Both the position numbers and the translations under genes were made by a program. A stretch of 29,226 nucleotides of DNA from JAFIHK01 sp041441455 (lineage in GTDB: Bacteria > Bacteroidota > Bacteroidia > Bacteroidales > UBA932), in contig JASDTB010000016.1 of NCBI GenBank assembly GCA_041441455.1, positions 1 through 29,226 on the forward strand. The letters run 5' to 3'. Position 1 is the first letter of the stretch, and the number at the start of each line of letters is the position of its first letter. Shown here piece after piece: positions 17,178 to 25,380 of this stretch. Under the pieces are notes generated by a model. The model was not told where the DNA came from. It searched no databases and worked only from the letters and a program-made list of their open reading frames with translations.

Positions 17178-17519
17178 TTACTTAATATAGTATTTAATAT
17201 CAATTTTCTTTGTCTCTTGTAGACCAACATAAATCTCTCCACTGTAGAGCATTTCATTCTGATAGAAGACGCTTACTTTATGCTTTCCAGGAGTAACAAC
17301 AACAGGAACAGTTCTTCTAGCGGCCTTAGCCTTAAAAACCTTTTCTACAGTATGGCTCTTGTCGTCTACGTTAACAACAACATTTTCTAATTTATCGCCT
17401 TGGGCAATCAATAATATATATGAGACATTGTCTTTACCTGCCGAATATGTCATATACTGACGGTTGCTACATGAGCTTAAACCAAGAATGATTGCGAAAA
17501 TAAACAGTAACTTTTTCAT
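17178..17519 (-). CDS. small PEGA-like lipoprotein
   Basis: The 113-residue protein has a lipoprotein signal ending LSSC (Cys17). The mature part is a single beta domain. Its second half (VPVVVTPGKHKVSVFYQNEM, then YVGLQETKKIDI) resembles a PEGA domain, a surface-layer-like beta module. It lies 14 bases downstream of the CsgG-like gene and 19 bases upstream of the DUF4810 gene. It looks like an extra, lineage-specific member of the unit. The PEGA resemblance is by eye only. Confidence 0.7.
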   Translation of the reverse strand: MKKLLFIFAIILGLSSCSNRQYMTYSAGKDNVSYILLIAQGDKLENVVVNVDDKSHTVEKVFKAKAARRTVPVVVTPGKHKVSVFYQNEMLYSGEIYVGLQETKKIDIKYYIK

Positions 17520-17533
17520 TGCTTAAATATTAG

Positions 17534-18418
17534 TTATTTAGACTCAGTTATATAATATTTAGTAAGATTCTCTTTTTCAATTTCACCAGAAACCAAAGAT
17601 GCCATTGAAATCTCATCTTGTGCAGTATTGCCTAGAGTTGCATCAATTTTAACCTTAGCCACAACTTTTCCTGGCAACTCAATATCAAGACCTGTCTGCG
17701 GATTTTTTACTTTTTTACCTTTAAGCACAACATCAAAAGTGTCACCTACTTTAAGACCTTGTGATTTTCCTCCAGAGATAATAAACGAACCATCCTCTAC
17801 AGATAGAATGTAAGCCTTCCAAGGATTATCCATACATGTATTGATAATATTCTCAACAAGTTTTGTAATTGCTGCAGAGATAGCCTTATCGCTCAAAGTT
17901 GCATCAAAGTCTGCAGTCTTGCCGAATCCTAAAACTCTTTTGTCTTCGGTCACCGCTTCGCCTTTTGCCTCTCCGCTATAAACAATTAAACCAGTCGAGA
18001 CATCAACTAATCTAACGCTCAAGCCAACTTCCACAACCTGCTCTTTACTGCTAGAAAAGACCTTTTGAGTTCCTACTGTCTTGCGGCCATACTCTGTGAT
18101 TGAGCCAATAATAAGATAATCAGCACCTATTCTTTGCGAAGCTATGCCTCCAGTTTGAACCTCTTTAACGATTTTATCGTAGTCTTGTCTCTCTATTAAA
18201 AGGAATTTGTCGCTAGAGGCTAATTTTGTAGAGAGAATGTCTGACGCCTGCTTACCCATTGGATCGTTCTCTTTATCGTAAAAAACACTTTTTGCATACT
18301 GTGTCTCATTCGAAAATCTGCCAATCGCAACTTTCCTTTTCAAACTTTTGTCTTGAGCAAAAGAGAAAGAACATCCTAGAATCAAGGCAGCTATTACCAA
18401 AAAACTAAATCTTTTCAT
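17534..18418 (-). CDS. CsgG/HfaB-family outer-membrane assembly protein
   Basis: I chose the ATG at 18418 because it begins a signal sequence (MKRFSFLVIAALILGC); the frame is open further upstream but across the promoter region. The protein of 294 residues has a CsgG-like domain (about 27-215) with KRKVAIGRFSNETQ, SDKFLLIERQDYDKIVKE and GADYLIIGSITEYGRK. A beta-rich C-terminal domain (about 215-285) contains KSQGLKVGDTFDVVLKGK. CsgG forms the outer-membrane pore for curli export, but no curli genes are present, so a different role is likely. Cys16 (ILGC) may be lipidated, though cleavage at SFA-QD is also possible. It leads the four-gene envelope unit. Confidence 0.85.
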   Translation of the reverse strand: MKRFSFLVIAALILGCSFSFAQDKSLKRKVAIGRFSNETQYAKSVFYDKENDPMGKQASDILSTKLASSDKFLLIERQDYDKIVKEVQTGGIASQRIGADYLIIGSITEYGRKTVGTQKVFSSSKEQVVEVGLSVRLVDVSTGLIVYSGEAKGEAVTEDKRVLGFGKTADFDATLSDKAISAAITKLVENIINTCMDNPWKAYILSVEDGSFIISGGKSQGLKVGDTFDVVLKGKKVKNPQTGLDIELPGKVVAKVKIDATLGNTAQDEISMASLVSGEIEKENLTKYYITESK

Positions 18419-18474
18419 GGTGTGATTATTTTTTATTGAATTGTTTGTAATCGTTGATACTACAGCAAGTATGC

Positions 18475-18482
18475 CAAAATTA
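18475..18482 (-). promoter_or_regulatory. -7 element for the CsgG-like unit
   Basis: On the minus strand this reads TAATTTTG, matching TAnnTTTG, 56 bases before the ATG at 18418. The -33 region is not clear. It is divergent from the cold-shock gene promoter. Confidence 0.45.
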
Positions 18483-18492
18483 ACAAATTGTT

Positions 18493-18524
18493 TATTGAAT
18501 ATCCATATATTATACATAGCTTTG
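18493..18524 (+). promoter_or_regulatory. promoter of the cold-shock/helicase operon
   Basis: TATTG (18493-18497) lies 19 bases ahead of TAGCTTTG (18517-18524), a perfect -7 match. Transcription from here leaves an untranslated leader of about 110 bases before the ATG at 18641. Confidence 0.6.
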
Positions 18525-18611
18525 CCGCGTGGTAGTCTGATAAATTATTCCGTATCTGTAATTTCTAAATTATACTTCATTTTTCTTTCTCGCCATAATT
18601 TATTAATCTAA

Positions 18612-18629
18612 TGTGCTTTATATAGCACA
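18612..18629 (+). promoter_or_regulatory. hairpin just upstream of the cold-shock gene start
   Basis: TGTGCT and AGCACA form a six-bp stem around the loop TTATAT, ending 11 bases before the ATG at 18641. With the long leader it may affect translation initiation in a temperature-dependent way; that is inference. Confidence 0.45.
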
Positions 18630-18640
18630 ACCATCATTTT

Positions 18641-19090
18641 ATGGCAAAATCACAAGAGACATTCAACAAAAAAGAAAAAGAGAAAAAAAGATTAAAAAAG
18701 AGACAGGACAAGCTTAGTAAGAAAGAGGAGCGTAAAACAACAGGTAAGCAAAGCTTCGAAGATATGCTTGCTTATGTCGACGAAAACGGACGAATTTCGG
18801 CTACACCTCCAGAGAATAACATTAAGACTGTTATTGATTCAGAAAATATAATGACCTCAGTTCCTCGAAACAGAGAGCAAGAAGAGGTGACAAATATCAA
18901 AACAGGAATTGTTGAATTCTACGATTCCAAAAAGGGCTTTGGCTTTATCAAAGACCTTAGCAATAATTATAAATATTTTGTTCATGCAAAGGGTTTAATG
19001 ACTCCTATCGATGTGAACAACAAGGTTACATTCGAGATACAAAAGGGACTTCGAGGAATGAATGCCGTTAACGTAAAGAGGTCCCAATAG
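18641..19090 (+). CDS. cold-shock domain protein with lysine-rich N-terminus
   Basis: The 149-residue protein has a very basic N-terminal region (about 1-35, mostly Lys/Arg/Glu) and a cold-shock domain at about 88-148. RNP1 appears as KKGFGFIKD (about 97-105) and RNP2 as KYFVHAKGL. Such proteins bind single-stranded RNA and DNA and melt RNA secondary structure. The extended form is common in Bacteroidota, whereas classic CspA has only about 70 residues. The DEAD-box helicase gene begins four bases after its stop, a pairing that fits joint RNA remodelling. Confidence 0.9.
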   Translation: MAKSQETFNKKEKEKKRLKKRQDKLSKKEERKTTGKQSFEDMLAYVDENGRISATPPENNIKTVIDSENIMTSVPRNREQEEVTNIKTGIVEFYDSKKGFGFIKDLSNNYKYFVHAKGLMTPIDVNNKVTFEIQKGLRGMNAVNVKRSQ

Positions 19091-19094
19091 CAAC

Positions 19095-20204
19095 ATGCAA
19101 TTTAGCGAACTAAAAATTTCTTCCGAAATCTTAAAAGCGATTTCGGATAAGGGTTATTCTATGCCAACCCCGATTCAAGAACAAGCAATTCCAGTAATTC
19201 TAGACAACAAAGACATCCTAGGCTGTGCCCAAACAGGTACAGGCAAGACTGCTGCTTTTGCAATTCCGATTATTCACAATGTTTCTCAAAGAGAGAGAAA
19301 CAAACACATAAAAGCACTAATCGTTACCCCAACACGTGAACTGGCAATCCAAATTGAGGAGAGTTTTGAGACCTATGGTAAATATTCAAAGATAAGATGT
19401 ACATCTATTTTTGGAGGTGTTAGCCAAGTTCCTCAGATTAAGAAACTCAAGGGCGGTATTGATGTACTGATTGCCACTCCTGGAAGATTGTTGGATCTAT
19501 ATGCTCAAGGTTTTCTTAACTTAAGCTACCTAGATTTCTTTGTCCTCGATGAGGCAGATAGAATGTTAGATATGGGATTCATTAATGATGTAAAAAGAAT
19601 TTTGAAGATTATTCCTCAAAAGAGGCAATCTCTCTTCTTCTCTGCAACAATGTCTCCTGAAATTGTTAAGCTATCGGAGCAGATCCTTAACCACCCAGCA
19701 AAAGTTTCTGTAACACCAGTGTCATCAACAGTTGAGATTATCGACCAATACCTCTACTTTGTTGAAAAGAACGATAAAAATGCTCTTTTGAAAGAGCTAA
19801 TTTCAAGATCAGCAGAAGATTCAACTCTTGTATTCACAAGGACAAAGCACGGTGCCGATAAAATTGTAAAGTTCTTGTCTAGATGTAATATTAAAGCAGA
19901 GGCAATTCATGGCAATAAAGCCCAAAATGCAAGACAAAAAGCTCTTAATAATTTTAAAAGCAGAACTACAAAAGTTCTTGTTGCAACCGACATTGCATCG
20001 AGAGGCATTGATATCTCAGATCTAGAGTGCGTTATTAACTACGACATCCCCAACATTCCAGAGACCTATGTACATAGAATCGGAAGAACTGGACGTGCTG
20101 GTCAATCTGGTGTTGCATTATCATTCTGCGACAAGGAGGAGAAGCCATACATCAAAAGTATTGAGAAGCTTATTTCCAAAAAAATACCAGTTGCCTACCT
20201 ATAG
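19095..20204 (+). CDS. DEAD-box ATP-dependent RNA helicase (RhlE-like)
   Basis: The 369-residue protein is a minimal DEAD-box helicase that unwinds short RNA duplexes using ATP. It has the Q motif (PTPIQ, Gln28), Walker A AQTGTGKT (45-52), PTRELA, TPGR, DEAD (152-155), SAT (183-185) and motif VI HRIGRTGR (327-334). It stops soon after the second RecA domain, so it lacks the basic C-terminal tail seen in many RhlE proteins. It follows the cold-shock gene by four bases. RhlE is the closest family by eye; CsdA/DeaD is less likely because of the short length. Confidence 0.95.
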   Translation: MQFSELKISSEILKAISDKGYSMPTPIQEQAIPVILDNKDILGCAQTGTGKTAAFAIPIIHNVSQRERNKHIKALIVTPTRELAIQIEESFETYGKYSKIRCTSIFGGVSQVPQIKKLKGGIDVLIATPGRLLDLYAQGFLNLSYLDFFVLDEADRMLDMGFINDVKRILKIIPQKRQSLFFSATMSPEIVKLSEQILNHPAKVSVTPVSSTVEIIDQYLYFVEKNDKNALLKELISRSAEDSTLVFTRTKHGADKIVKFLSRCNIKAEAIHGNKAQNARQKALNNFKSRTTKVLVATDIASRGIDISDLECVINYDIPNIPETYVHRIGRTGRAGQSGVALSFCDKEEKPYIKSIEKLISKKIPVAYL

Positions 20205-20231
20205 AGGTTAGCAGCTTTGTTCCAAATGTTT

Positions 20232-20239
20232 TACCTTTG
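20232..20239 (+). promoter_or_regulatory. -7 element for the 216-residue membrane protein gene
   Basis: TACCTTTG is a perfect TAnnTTTG match, 18 bases before the ATG at 20258. A TTTG lies only 12 bases upstream, which is closer than usual for a -33 element. Confidence 0.5.
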
Positions 20240-20257
20240 TGTTAAACAAAAGTAAAA

Positions 20258-20908
20258 ATGGCAAAATACGGAACAATAATATGGCTTACAGTGCTTGCAT
20301 GTGCAGCACTTTTCTTGATCATTCCTGATACTAGGATAATTTTTTCTGAGGCAACAAAGGCTCATCCATTTTTGATGGGATTCTGCAAATTTGCAATACT
20401 GTCGATTATGGGAGAGTTTCTTGCCGCAAGATTAGTTACAGGCAAATGGCAGCAAATCAAAGGACTACTTCCAAAGATGGCTGTCTGGGGAGTTCTTGGC
20501 GTCATGATAGTTCTAATGTTCTCTCTCTTCACATCGGGGGTTGCTGGTCTCTTAGACAAAGGCTTTCTACCAGCTGGAGAGGGATTTACCGCATCCTTAC
20601 TTAAAGCATTCTACATCTCTACATTTATGAATCTGACTTTTGGGCCTGTCTTTATGGCTGCTCACAGAATAACAGATGGATTAATAGATTCAAGATGTGC
20701 TGGAAAAACAAAATCGGTCACAGAGGTAATTTCCGAGACCGATTGGAGTAGCTTTTTAAAATTTGTCGTAGGCAAGACAATTCCTATGTTTTGGATTCCT
20801 GCACACACAATAACTTTCTTGCTTCCCGAAGAGTTCAAAGTCATTTTTGCAGCATCTCTATCAATTGTGCTTGGACTTATTTTGTCGTATGCGAAGATGA
20901 AAAAGTAG
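20258..20908 (+). CDS. small integral membrane protein, Mpv17/PMP22-like appearance
   Basis: The 216-residue protein has about four to five hydrophobic segments: 6-24, 38-58, 74-95, about 118-132 and 190-212. The C-terminal stretch with GKTIPMFWIPAHTITFLLP followed by FKVIFAASLSIVLGLILSY recalls the W-x-P...F-x-x-P pattern of Mpv17/PMP22 proteins, but the match is by eye only. No catalytic motif is seen. It has its own promoter. Its 3' end overlaps that of the convergent SMP-30-like gene by 32 bases. Confidence 0.75.
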   Translation: MAKYGTIIWLTVLACAALFLIIPDTRIIFSEATKAHPFLMGFCKFAILSIMGEFLAARLVTGKWQQIKGLLPKMAVWGVLGVMIVLMFSLFTSGVAGLLDKGFLPAGEGFTASLLKAFYISTFMNLTFGPVFMAAHRITDGLIDSRCAGKTKSVTEVISETDWSSFLKFVVGKTIPMFWIPAHTITFLLPEEFKVIFAASLSIVLGLILSYAKMKK

Positions 20909-21776
20909 GGTTCTCTCCAAGATATATTGTCTCAAAGCAACCTCTATCTGCAACTGTAACATAAATCATCGACTCATCCTGCGAAAATGTCAAATTAGTC
21001 GCTAGTTTCCCTTTTAGGATATACTCTTTTACAAGTTTCCCTTTAGGTGATAACTTAACTACTGTACCTTTGCCGTGCCTTGTTACAAATAGGTTACCAT
21101 AACTATCGCACCTCATTCCATCCATTCCAAAGTCTTCGAAAGAGTAAAAGAGAGTCTTATTTGAGATAGAACCATCTTTGGCTATGTCGTATCTCCAGAT
21201 CTTTCTTTGTATAGACTCATTCACATATAAATACTTTCCATTTGGAGAGACCTCAATCCCATTTGTTGTCCCGATGTTTCTCTCCAGATTTACAACTTTA
21301 CCATCTGGCTTAATCATCCAAAGGTTACCTGTAGAGTCCTTCCAATTAGGGTCACTTGCATAAATAATGTCCGTTTTTCGACTAATCGTAAGATCGTTTG
21401 GCTGATTCATCGCAGGTTCATGGGCAAACACCTCTATCTCTTTAGTCTTTCTATTGATTTTAAGAATATTATGAGCCGTATAGTCGGCTACAAACATATT
21501 TCCCTTTCTGTCGAATCTGATTCCGTTTCCAGTCGAACCCTCTGGAAGAGTAACAAATAGAGAGACTTTACCAGCAAAACTAACCTTTCCAATAGTTCCT
21601 TTTTTCTGATAATTAACCGCGTACAGATTCCCTAAACGATCAACTGCAGGCCCCTCCATCCCTTGAGGGAATGATCCTTCGGGTAGAAGATCTCTGCTGT
21701 CACGCTTTTGAGAATAGAGATTAGTACTTCCAAGAACTAAAAAAAATGTGGTAGAAAGAATAAGTAGTCTCTTCAT
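20877..21776 (-). CDS. exported SMP-30/gluconolactonase-like beta-propeller
   Basis: The 299-residue protein starts with a signal peptide (MKRLLILSTTFFLVLGSTNLYS) and is then built of repeated blades, such as EGPAVDRLGNLYAVN, RFDRKGNMFVAD, EVSPNGKYLYVNES and RCDSYGNLFVTR. That is the SMP-30/gluconolaconase/LRE pattern. Possible metal ligands are Glu41 (MEGP), the Asn in TTNGIEVSPNG and the Asp in GMDGMRCD. The family hydrolyses lactones or small esters; the substrate here is not evident, and an NHL-type binding propeller is possible. Confidence 0.85.
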   Translation of the reverse strand: MKRLLILSTTFFLVLGSTNLYSQKRDSRDLLPEGSFPQGMEGPAVDRLGNLYAVNYQKKGTIGKVSFAGKVSLFVTLPEGSTGNGIRFDRKGNMFVADYTAHNILKINRKTKEIEVFAHEPAMNQPNDLTISRKTDIIYASDPNWKDSTGNLWMIKPDGKVVNLERNIGTTNGIEVSPNGKYLYVNESIQRKIWRYDIAKDGSISNKTLFYSFEDFGMDGMRCDSYGNLFVTRHGKGTVVKLSPKGKLVKEYILKGKLATNLTFSQDESMIYVTVADRGCFETIYLGENPTFSSSHTTK

Positions 21777-21795
21777 GATTTAAATTTTGATTGAA

Positions 21796-21803
21796 CAAAT
21801 TTA
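21796..21803 (-). promoter_or_regulatory. -7 element for the SMP-30-like gene
   Basis: On the minus strand this reads TAAATTTG, a perfect TAnnTTTG match, 19 bases before the ATG at 21776. No clear -33 element is visible. Confidence 0.45.
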
Positions 21804-21862
21804 TTGAAATTAAGTAAAATTAACTACTTTTAATCACTTATAAACAGATAAATCTATAGAAT

Positions 21863-22420
21863 ATGACAATTTCTAAAATCTATATCTACATTAGCTTTTG
21901 CTACTTTTTTCTTGCTTTTGGAAACAAACAGGTAGAACAATTTTCGCAAGTTGTTCAAGATGAAATCAAGCGAGAGTGCATTATGGAGGAGACATCAAAA
22001 AAAGAGTCTTCGAAAAAAGAGCAGTACTTAAGTGTAAAAAGGGTAGTTGATGGCGACACTTTTGTTGTAATTAATGAGAGTGGAGCAGACGAGAAGATCA
22101 GGTTAATTGGTGTCAATGCCCCAGAATCTAGAAACACAGGCAGAAAGAAAAAGGAGCCATTTGGAATGGAGTCAAAGAAGTTTCTCACCAATTATCTAAC
22201 TGGTAAAAAGGTGAAGTTAGAATATGATGTCCAAAAAACAGACAAGTATGGACGAACACTTGCATATGTCTATATGGAGAACGGTGTATTTCTAAATGAA
22301 TATCTAGTTAAAGAGGGATACGCTCAAATTGCAACTTATCCGCCAAATGTCAAGTATGTTGAGGTGTTCAGAAAAGCTCAAAAATTGGCAAGAGAGAAGA
22401 GTAAAGGTCTTTGGAAGTGA
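21863..22420 (+). CDS. thermonuclease (SNase) family protein
   Basis: The 185-residue protein has a hydrophobic N-terminus (about 6-19, signal or anchor), a charged spacer (about 33-54) and a staphylococcal-nuclease domain from residue 55. Active-site residues are in place: Asp63 and Asp65 (VDGDT), Arg80 (IRLIGVNAPE), Glu88 and Arg131 (DKYGRTLAYV), corresponding to Asp19, Asp21, Arg35, Glu43 and Arg87 of the Staphylococcus enzyme. It probably degrades nucleic acids outside the cytoplasm. A Met at residue 41 could be an alternative start that would lose the hydrophobic segment; I favour the first Met. The stop lies five bases from the stop of the convergent phosphatase gene. Confidence 0.9.
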   Translation: MTISKIYIYISFCYFFLAFGNKQVEQFSQVVQDEIKRECIMEETSKKESSKKEQYLSVKRVVDGDTFVVINESGADEKIRLIGVNAPESRNTGRKKKEPFGMESKKFLTNYLTGKKVKLEYDVQKTDKYGRTLAYVYMENGVFLNEYLVKEGYAQIATYPPNVKYVEVFRKAQKLAREKSKGLWK

Positions 22421-22425
22421 TTGAA

Positions 22426-23631
22426 TTAAATATACTTAATCCTCACTTTTTTCATCAACTTATCTTCTATAAGTACTTTTAATCTTCTAATCAGGTTTCT
22501 TCTAATCTCCATCTCTACTGGAAGAGTTGGATCGTAATGTGCCTCATTAATCCTCGTTCCAACTAAGAAATCGATAATATCAGATTCGCAGATTAATCTT
22601 AAAATTTCAGCTGCAGGAGACTCCTCTATTGGTTGATCCTCTTTGAATCCTTGTATCAAATCGGCTAAATGGCCCAAGGTAAGAATCCCTTCGGTTACCA
22701 ACTCTGCTCCATCCATCCTTGCAGTTGTTGGGAGATTTGTCTTAATTGCCTGCCTACCATCACCTGTAACTTTACGATTAAGCTCTCTTGCAAGAATATG
22801 GGCAGTAGTACCTCCCGAAATCAATTTTTTACCAGGATACTTATCAAAAAGCTCAGCCATATATGCATCCTGCTTTTCGTCAAATGGTGGACCAGAACAT
22901 ATAAGTAGCTTTCTTGGTGCACGCAGATAGACAACAGCACAGGTAATATCATCTTTTGCTTTGAAGATATCGTTATGTAAAGCCTTCTGCATCACAACTT
23001 TCGATAAATCCTTTGCAGAAACATCGGGATGCTTTGTTACATAATCCGAAACAAATTCTATCACCTTGCTCCTCTCCCATCCCATGGCTAAATTACGCAT
23101 TCCAAGACCAGACTGGGTAACTCCGTCACTCACAAAAATCAATCTATCACCCTTGAAAAGCATCAATTGAGAGTTCAAAAGCACCCTTTCGCCCTGCTTT
23201 GTATCAAGTTTGATACTCTTTTTTCTCGGCTCAATGTGTTTATTCTCCCTTAAAAGTATGAATTCCGGATTGTCATATTCTACGATATTTGCCTCACCTG
23301 AATAGTCGATATCAATGATAGAGCAAGTAGCATAAGCTATGTTCTTTTTTGAATCTTTCGGCAGTGTATCCATGATACTTATCAATGATTCAACCAGAGG
23401 TTTGTGCTGTTCACGATAGTTTACAGCCATAGATGCAGTAAGAGTACTCAATACATTTGCTTTGATTCCGCTGCCTAAACCATCAGACAATACAGCTACA
23501 AATCTTGTCTCATCTTTGATTTTTTTTGACATAAACGTATCGCCACTCACTATTTGCCCATTTTTATAGTGCTGACTATAAGAAATTTCTATAAAGAACT
23601 TCTCATTTGATTCTGCAAATGGCTCATTCAT
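22426..23631 (-). CDS. SpoIIE/PP2C-type serine phosphatase of a hydrogenase unit
   Basis: The 401-residue protein has a SpoIIE-like PP2C domain in its first 235 residues, with metal-binding aspartates in SGD (Asp31), LSDGLGSG (Asp50), FVSDGVTQ (Asp169) and KDDITC (Asp228). The C-terminal part (about 240-401) begins LLICSGPPFDEKQD and has no domain I recognise; it contains ISGGTTAHILARELNRKV. No membrane segment is present, so it is cytoplasmic. It starts four bases after the PAS-containing hydrogenase gene, so tightly co-transcribed. By context it may be the output of a hydrogen- or redox-sensing protein: that is inference. Confidence 0.88.
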   Translation of the reverse strand: MNEPFAESNEKFFIEISYSQHYKNGQIVSGDTFMSKKIKDETRFVAVLSDGLGSGIKANVLSTLTASMAVNYREQHKPLVESLISIMDTLPKDSKKNIAYATCSIIDIDYSGEANIVEYDNPEFILLRENKHIEPRKKSIKLDTKQGERVLLNSQLMLFKGDRLIFVSDGVTQSGLGMRNLAMGWERSKVIEFVSDYVTKHPDVSAKDLSKVVMQKALHNDIFKAKDDITCAVVYLRAPRKLLICSGPPFDEKQDAYMAELFDKYPGKKLISGGTTAHILARELNRKVTGDGRQAIKTNLPTTARMDGAELVTEGILTLGHLADLIQGFKEDQPIEESPAAEILRLICESDIIDFLVGTRINEAHYDPTLPVEMEIRRNLIRRLKVLIEDKLMKKVRIKYI

Positions 23632-23635
23632 GATT

Positions 23636-25360
23636 TTACTGTTTATTGTCTTTATCGATCACAGATTTAAGAACACTCTCGGTAAATGAGGCGCTCTCCC
23701 CTAGAATGTAGGCGATCCTCTGTACCGACTCTGCATTCTGCTTAATCACCTCTCTGATTTTATCAGAAATAATCTCTTTCATCAATTGTGAATCATCCAT
23801 ATTCTGAATAATTCCACAAACTAACTTATTCGGTTGAATAGAAACTATAGATAAGTGAATATTGTTTTGACCGTCTCTAATATCGAACTCACTGGTATCT
23901 TCGCCACTGTGAAGTGCTGCTGTAAAATATTTATGATATGGAATAATCTTCTTAAGATCGGCGCCTGTCAGCCCTCCAAGTGCTTCCGAAATCATTGCAA
24001 TCTCTTCGCCTCCTTGTTCTATAAACTTCTCGTTTGTATCGATAATTCTGAGATTTTCATCCACTAGCACAACACCATAAGGCATCTTTCGCAGGAGGAC
24101 AGACGCTTGATTTTGAGCCTCTTTTCTCATTTGCGAAATACACATTTGTCTCTCAGCCTTACCCTCTAATAAGGCAACTGCATAAGCCCTGCAATTATCA
24201 TAACCGCAACCAGAACAGTTCAACTCATCTGCTTTTGTCTTTTTACCCATAGAGTTCAAGACCTCCTGGATTTCGGATTCGCTATAGATACAATTTATTT
24301 TATACGGAACTTTATAGTCGGAGTTAGATAAATTGATGTCTTTTGCTGGCAGTTGAAGTGCCAATCCCGATTTTTTGAAAATATCAAAGTCTTGTAAAAG
24401 TTTATTTCGTTTTGCAGCAATGCCACATTTGTCGGAGGTAGCTGGACCTTTGATGCAGCCGCCGTCACACGCCATCAACTCAATAAATACCTTTTTTTCT
24501 GGCTTCCACTCTGCGAGCTCTCCACACACCTCCATTACCTGTCTCATACCCGAAAAACTCATAAATTGAGCATCCACAGGTTTGACATCTTTGCACATTG
24601 TGCTAATCATACCATTATCAACTGGAAACAATCCAGCCCTTTCTGATGCACCTATCACAAAATTATCGGGAAGAGTAACTCTATCCATGTCGGCAAAGTA
24701 GATTCCCTCTCTCTCCATCCACGCTCTAAATTCGTTGAATGTCAATACAGCATCTAGCTCATCGCCATAAATATCAGCCTCTTTTTTCTTTGCAATACAA
24801 GGGCCAATGAATACTAATTTATGGTTTCGATATCCACTCTCTCTCAACATTCTTGTGTGTGCAATCATTGGAGAGACAAAAGGTGCAAGGTACTGCTCGT
24901 GTTCTGGATAGTAGATTTTGATATAATTTACCACAGATGGGCAACATGTAGCAAGTACAATCTCCTTTTCGGTACTGTTTAGATAGTCGTTTGTAGCTTT
25001 CGCCACAACATCGGCACCCAGAGCTGTCTCTGATACACCTGTAAATCCTAAACAATAGAGTGCTTTAAGTAAAGACTCAAAAGGGACATCATTGAAATCT
25101 GCAACAAATGCAGGTGCAAGGCATGCAATCATTGGCTCGCCATCCTCCGCCCACTCCTGGACGTCGGGAATCTCTTCGCGATATTGCTTTGCATGTGCTG
25201 GGCAAGCTAGTATACATTTACCACAATAGACGCATGAGCTGTTGATTACAGATGCGCTAAAGTCCTCTACTTTGATTGACTTGACAGGACAGACCTTAAT
25301 ACATTTATAGCAGTCCTGACAATTGATCTTTTCCGTATAAATGACAAGGTCTCTCTTCAT
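23636..25360 (-). CDS. putative sensory [FeFe] hydrogenase with PAS domain
   Basis: The 574-residue protein begins with two 4Fe-4S ferredoxin motifs (Cys14/17/20/24 and 43/46/49/53). A hydrogenase H-cluster domain follows: L1 ATCCPS (137-142), L2 IGPCIAKKKE (185-194) and L3 ELMACDGGCIKG (294-305), with all four cluster cysteines. Next is an Fe-S module CSGCGYDNC with Cys407 (382-407), and then a PAS domain (about 420-520) with YGVVLVDENLRIIDTNEKF. This layout fits group C, putative sensory, [FeFe] hydrogenases. L1 has Thr for Ser and lacks the usual Trp; L2 has Gly in place of the usual Met. It lies between the second hydrogenase and the phosphatase gene. Confidence 0.9.
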   Translation of the reverse strand: MKRDLVIYTEKINCQDCYKCIKVCPVKSIKVEDFSASVINSSCVYCGKCILACPAHAKQYREEIPDVQEWAEDGEPMIACLAPAFVADFNDVPFESLLKALYCLGFTGVSETALGADVVAKATNDYLNSTEKEIVLATCCPSVVNYIKIYYPEHEQYLAPFVSPMIAHTRMLRESGYRNHKLVFIGPCIAKKKEADIYGDELDAVLTFNEFRAWMEREGIYFADMDRVTLPDNFVIGASERAGLFPVDNGMISTMCKDVKPVDAQFMSFSGMRQVMEVCGELAEWKPEKKVFIELMACDGGCIKGPATSDKCGIAAKRNKLLQDFDIFKKSGLALQLPAKDINLSNSDYKVPYKINCIYSESEIQEVLNSMGKKTKADELNCSGCGYDNCRAYAVALLEGKAERQMCISQMRKEAQNQASVLLRKMPYGVVLVDENLRIIDTNEKFIEQGGEEIAMISEALGGLTGADLKKIIPYHKYFTAALHSGEDTSEFDIRDGQNNIHLSIVSIQPNKLVCGIIQNMDDSQLMKEIISDKIREVIKQNAESVQRIAYILGESASFTESVLKSVIDKDNKQ

Positions 25361-25380
25361 AGCCCTATATTTTTAAAATA

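Noticed and set aside
18419..18517. N-terminal extension of the CsgG-like protein to 18517
   Set aside because: It would run through the -7 element and hide the signal sequence starting at 18418.
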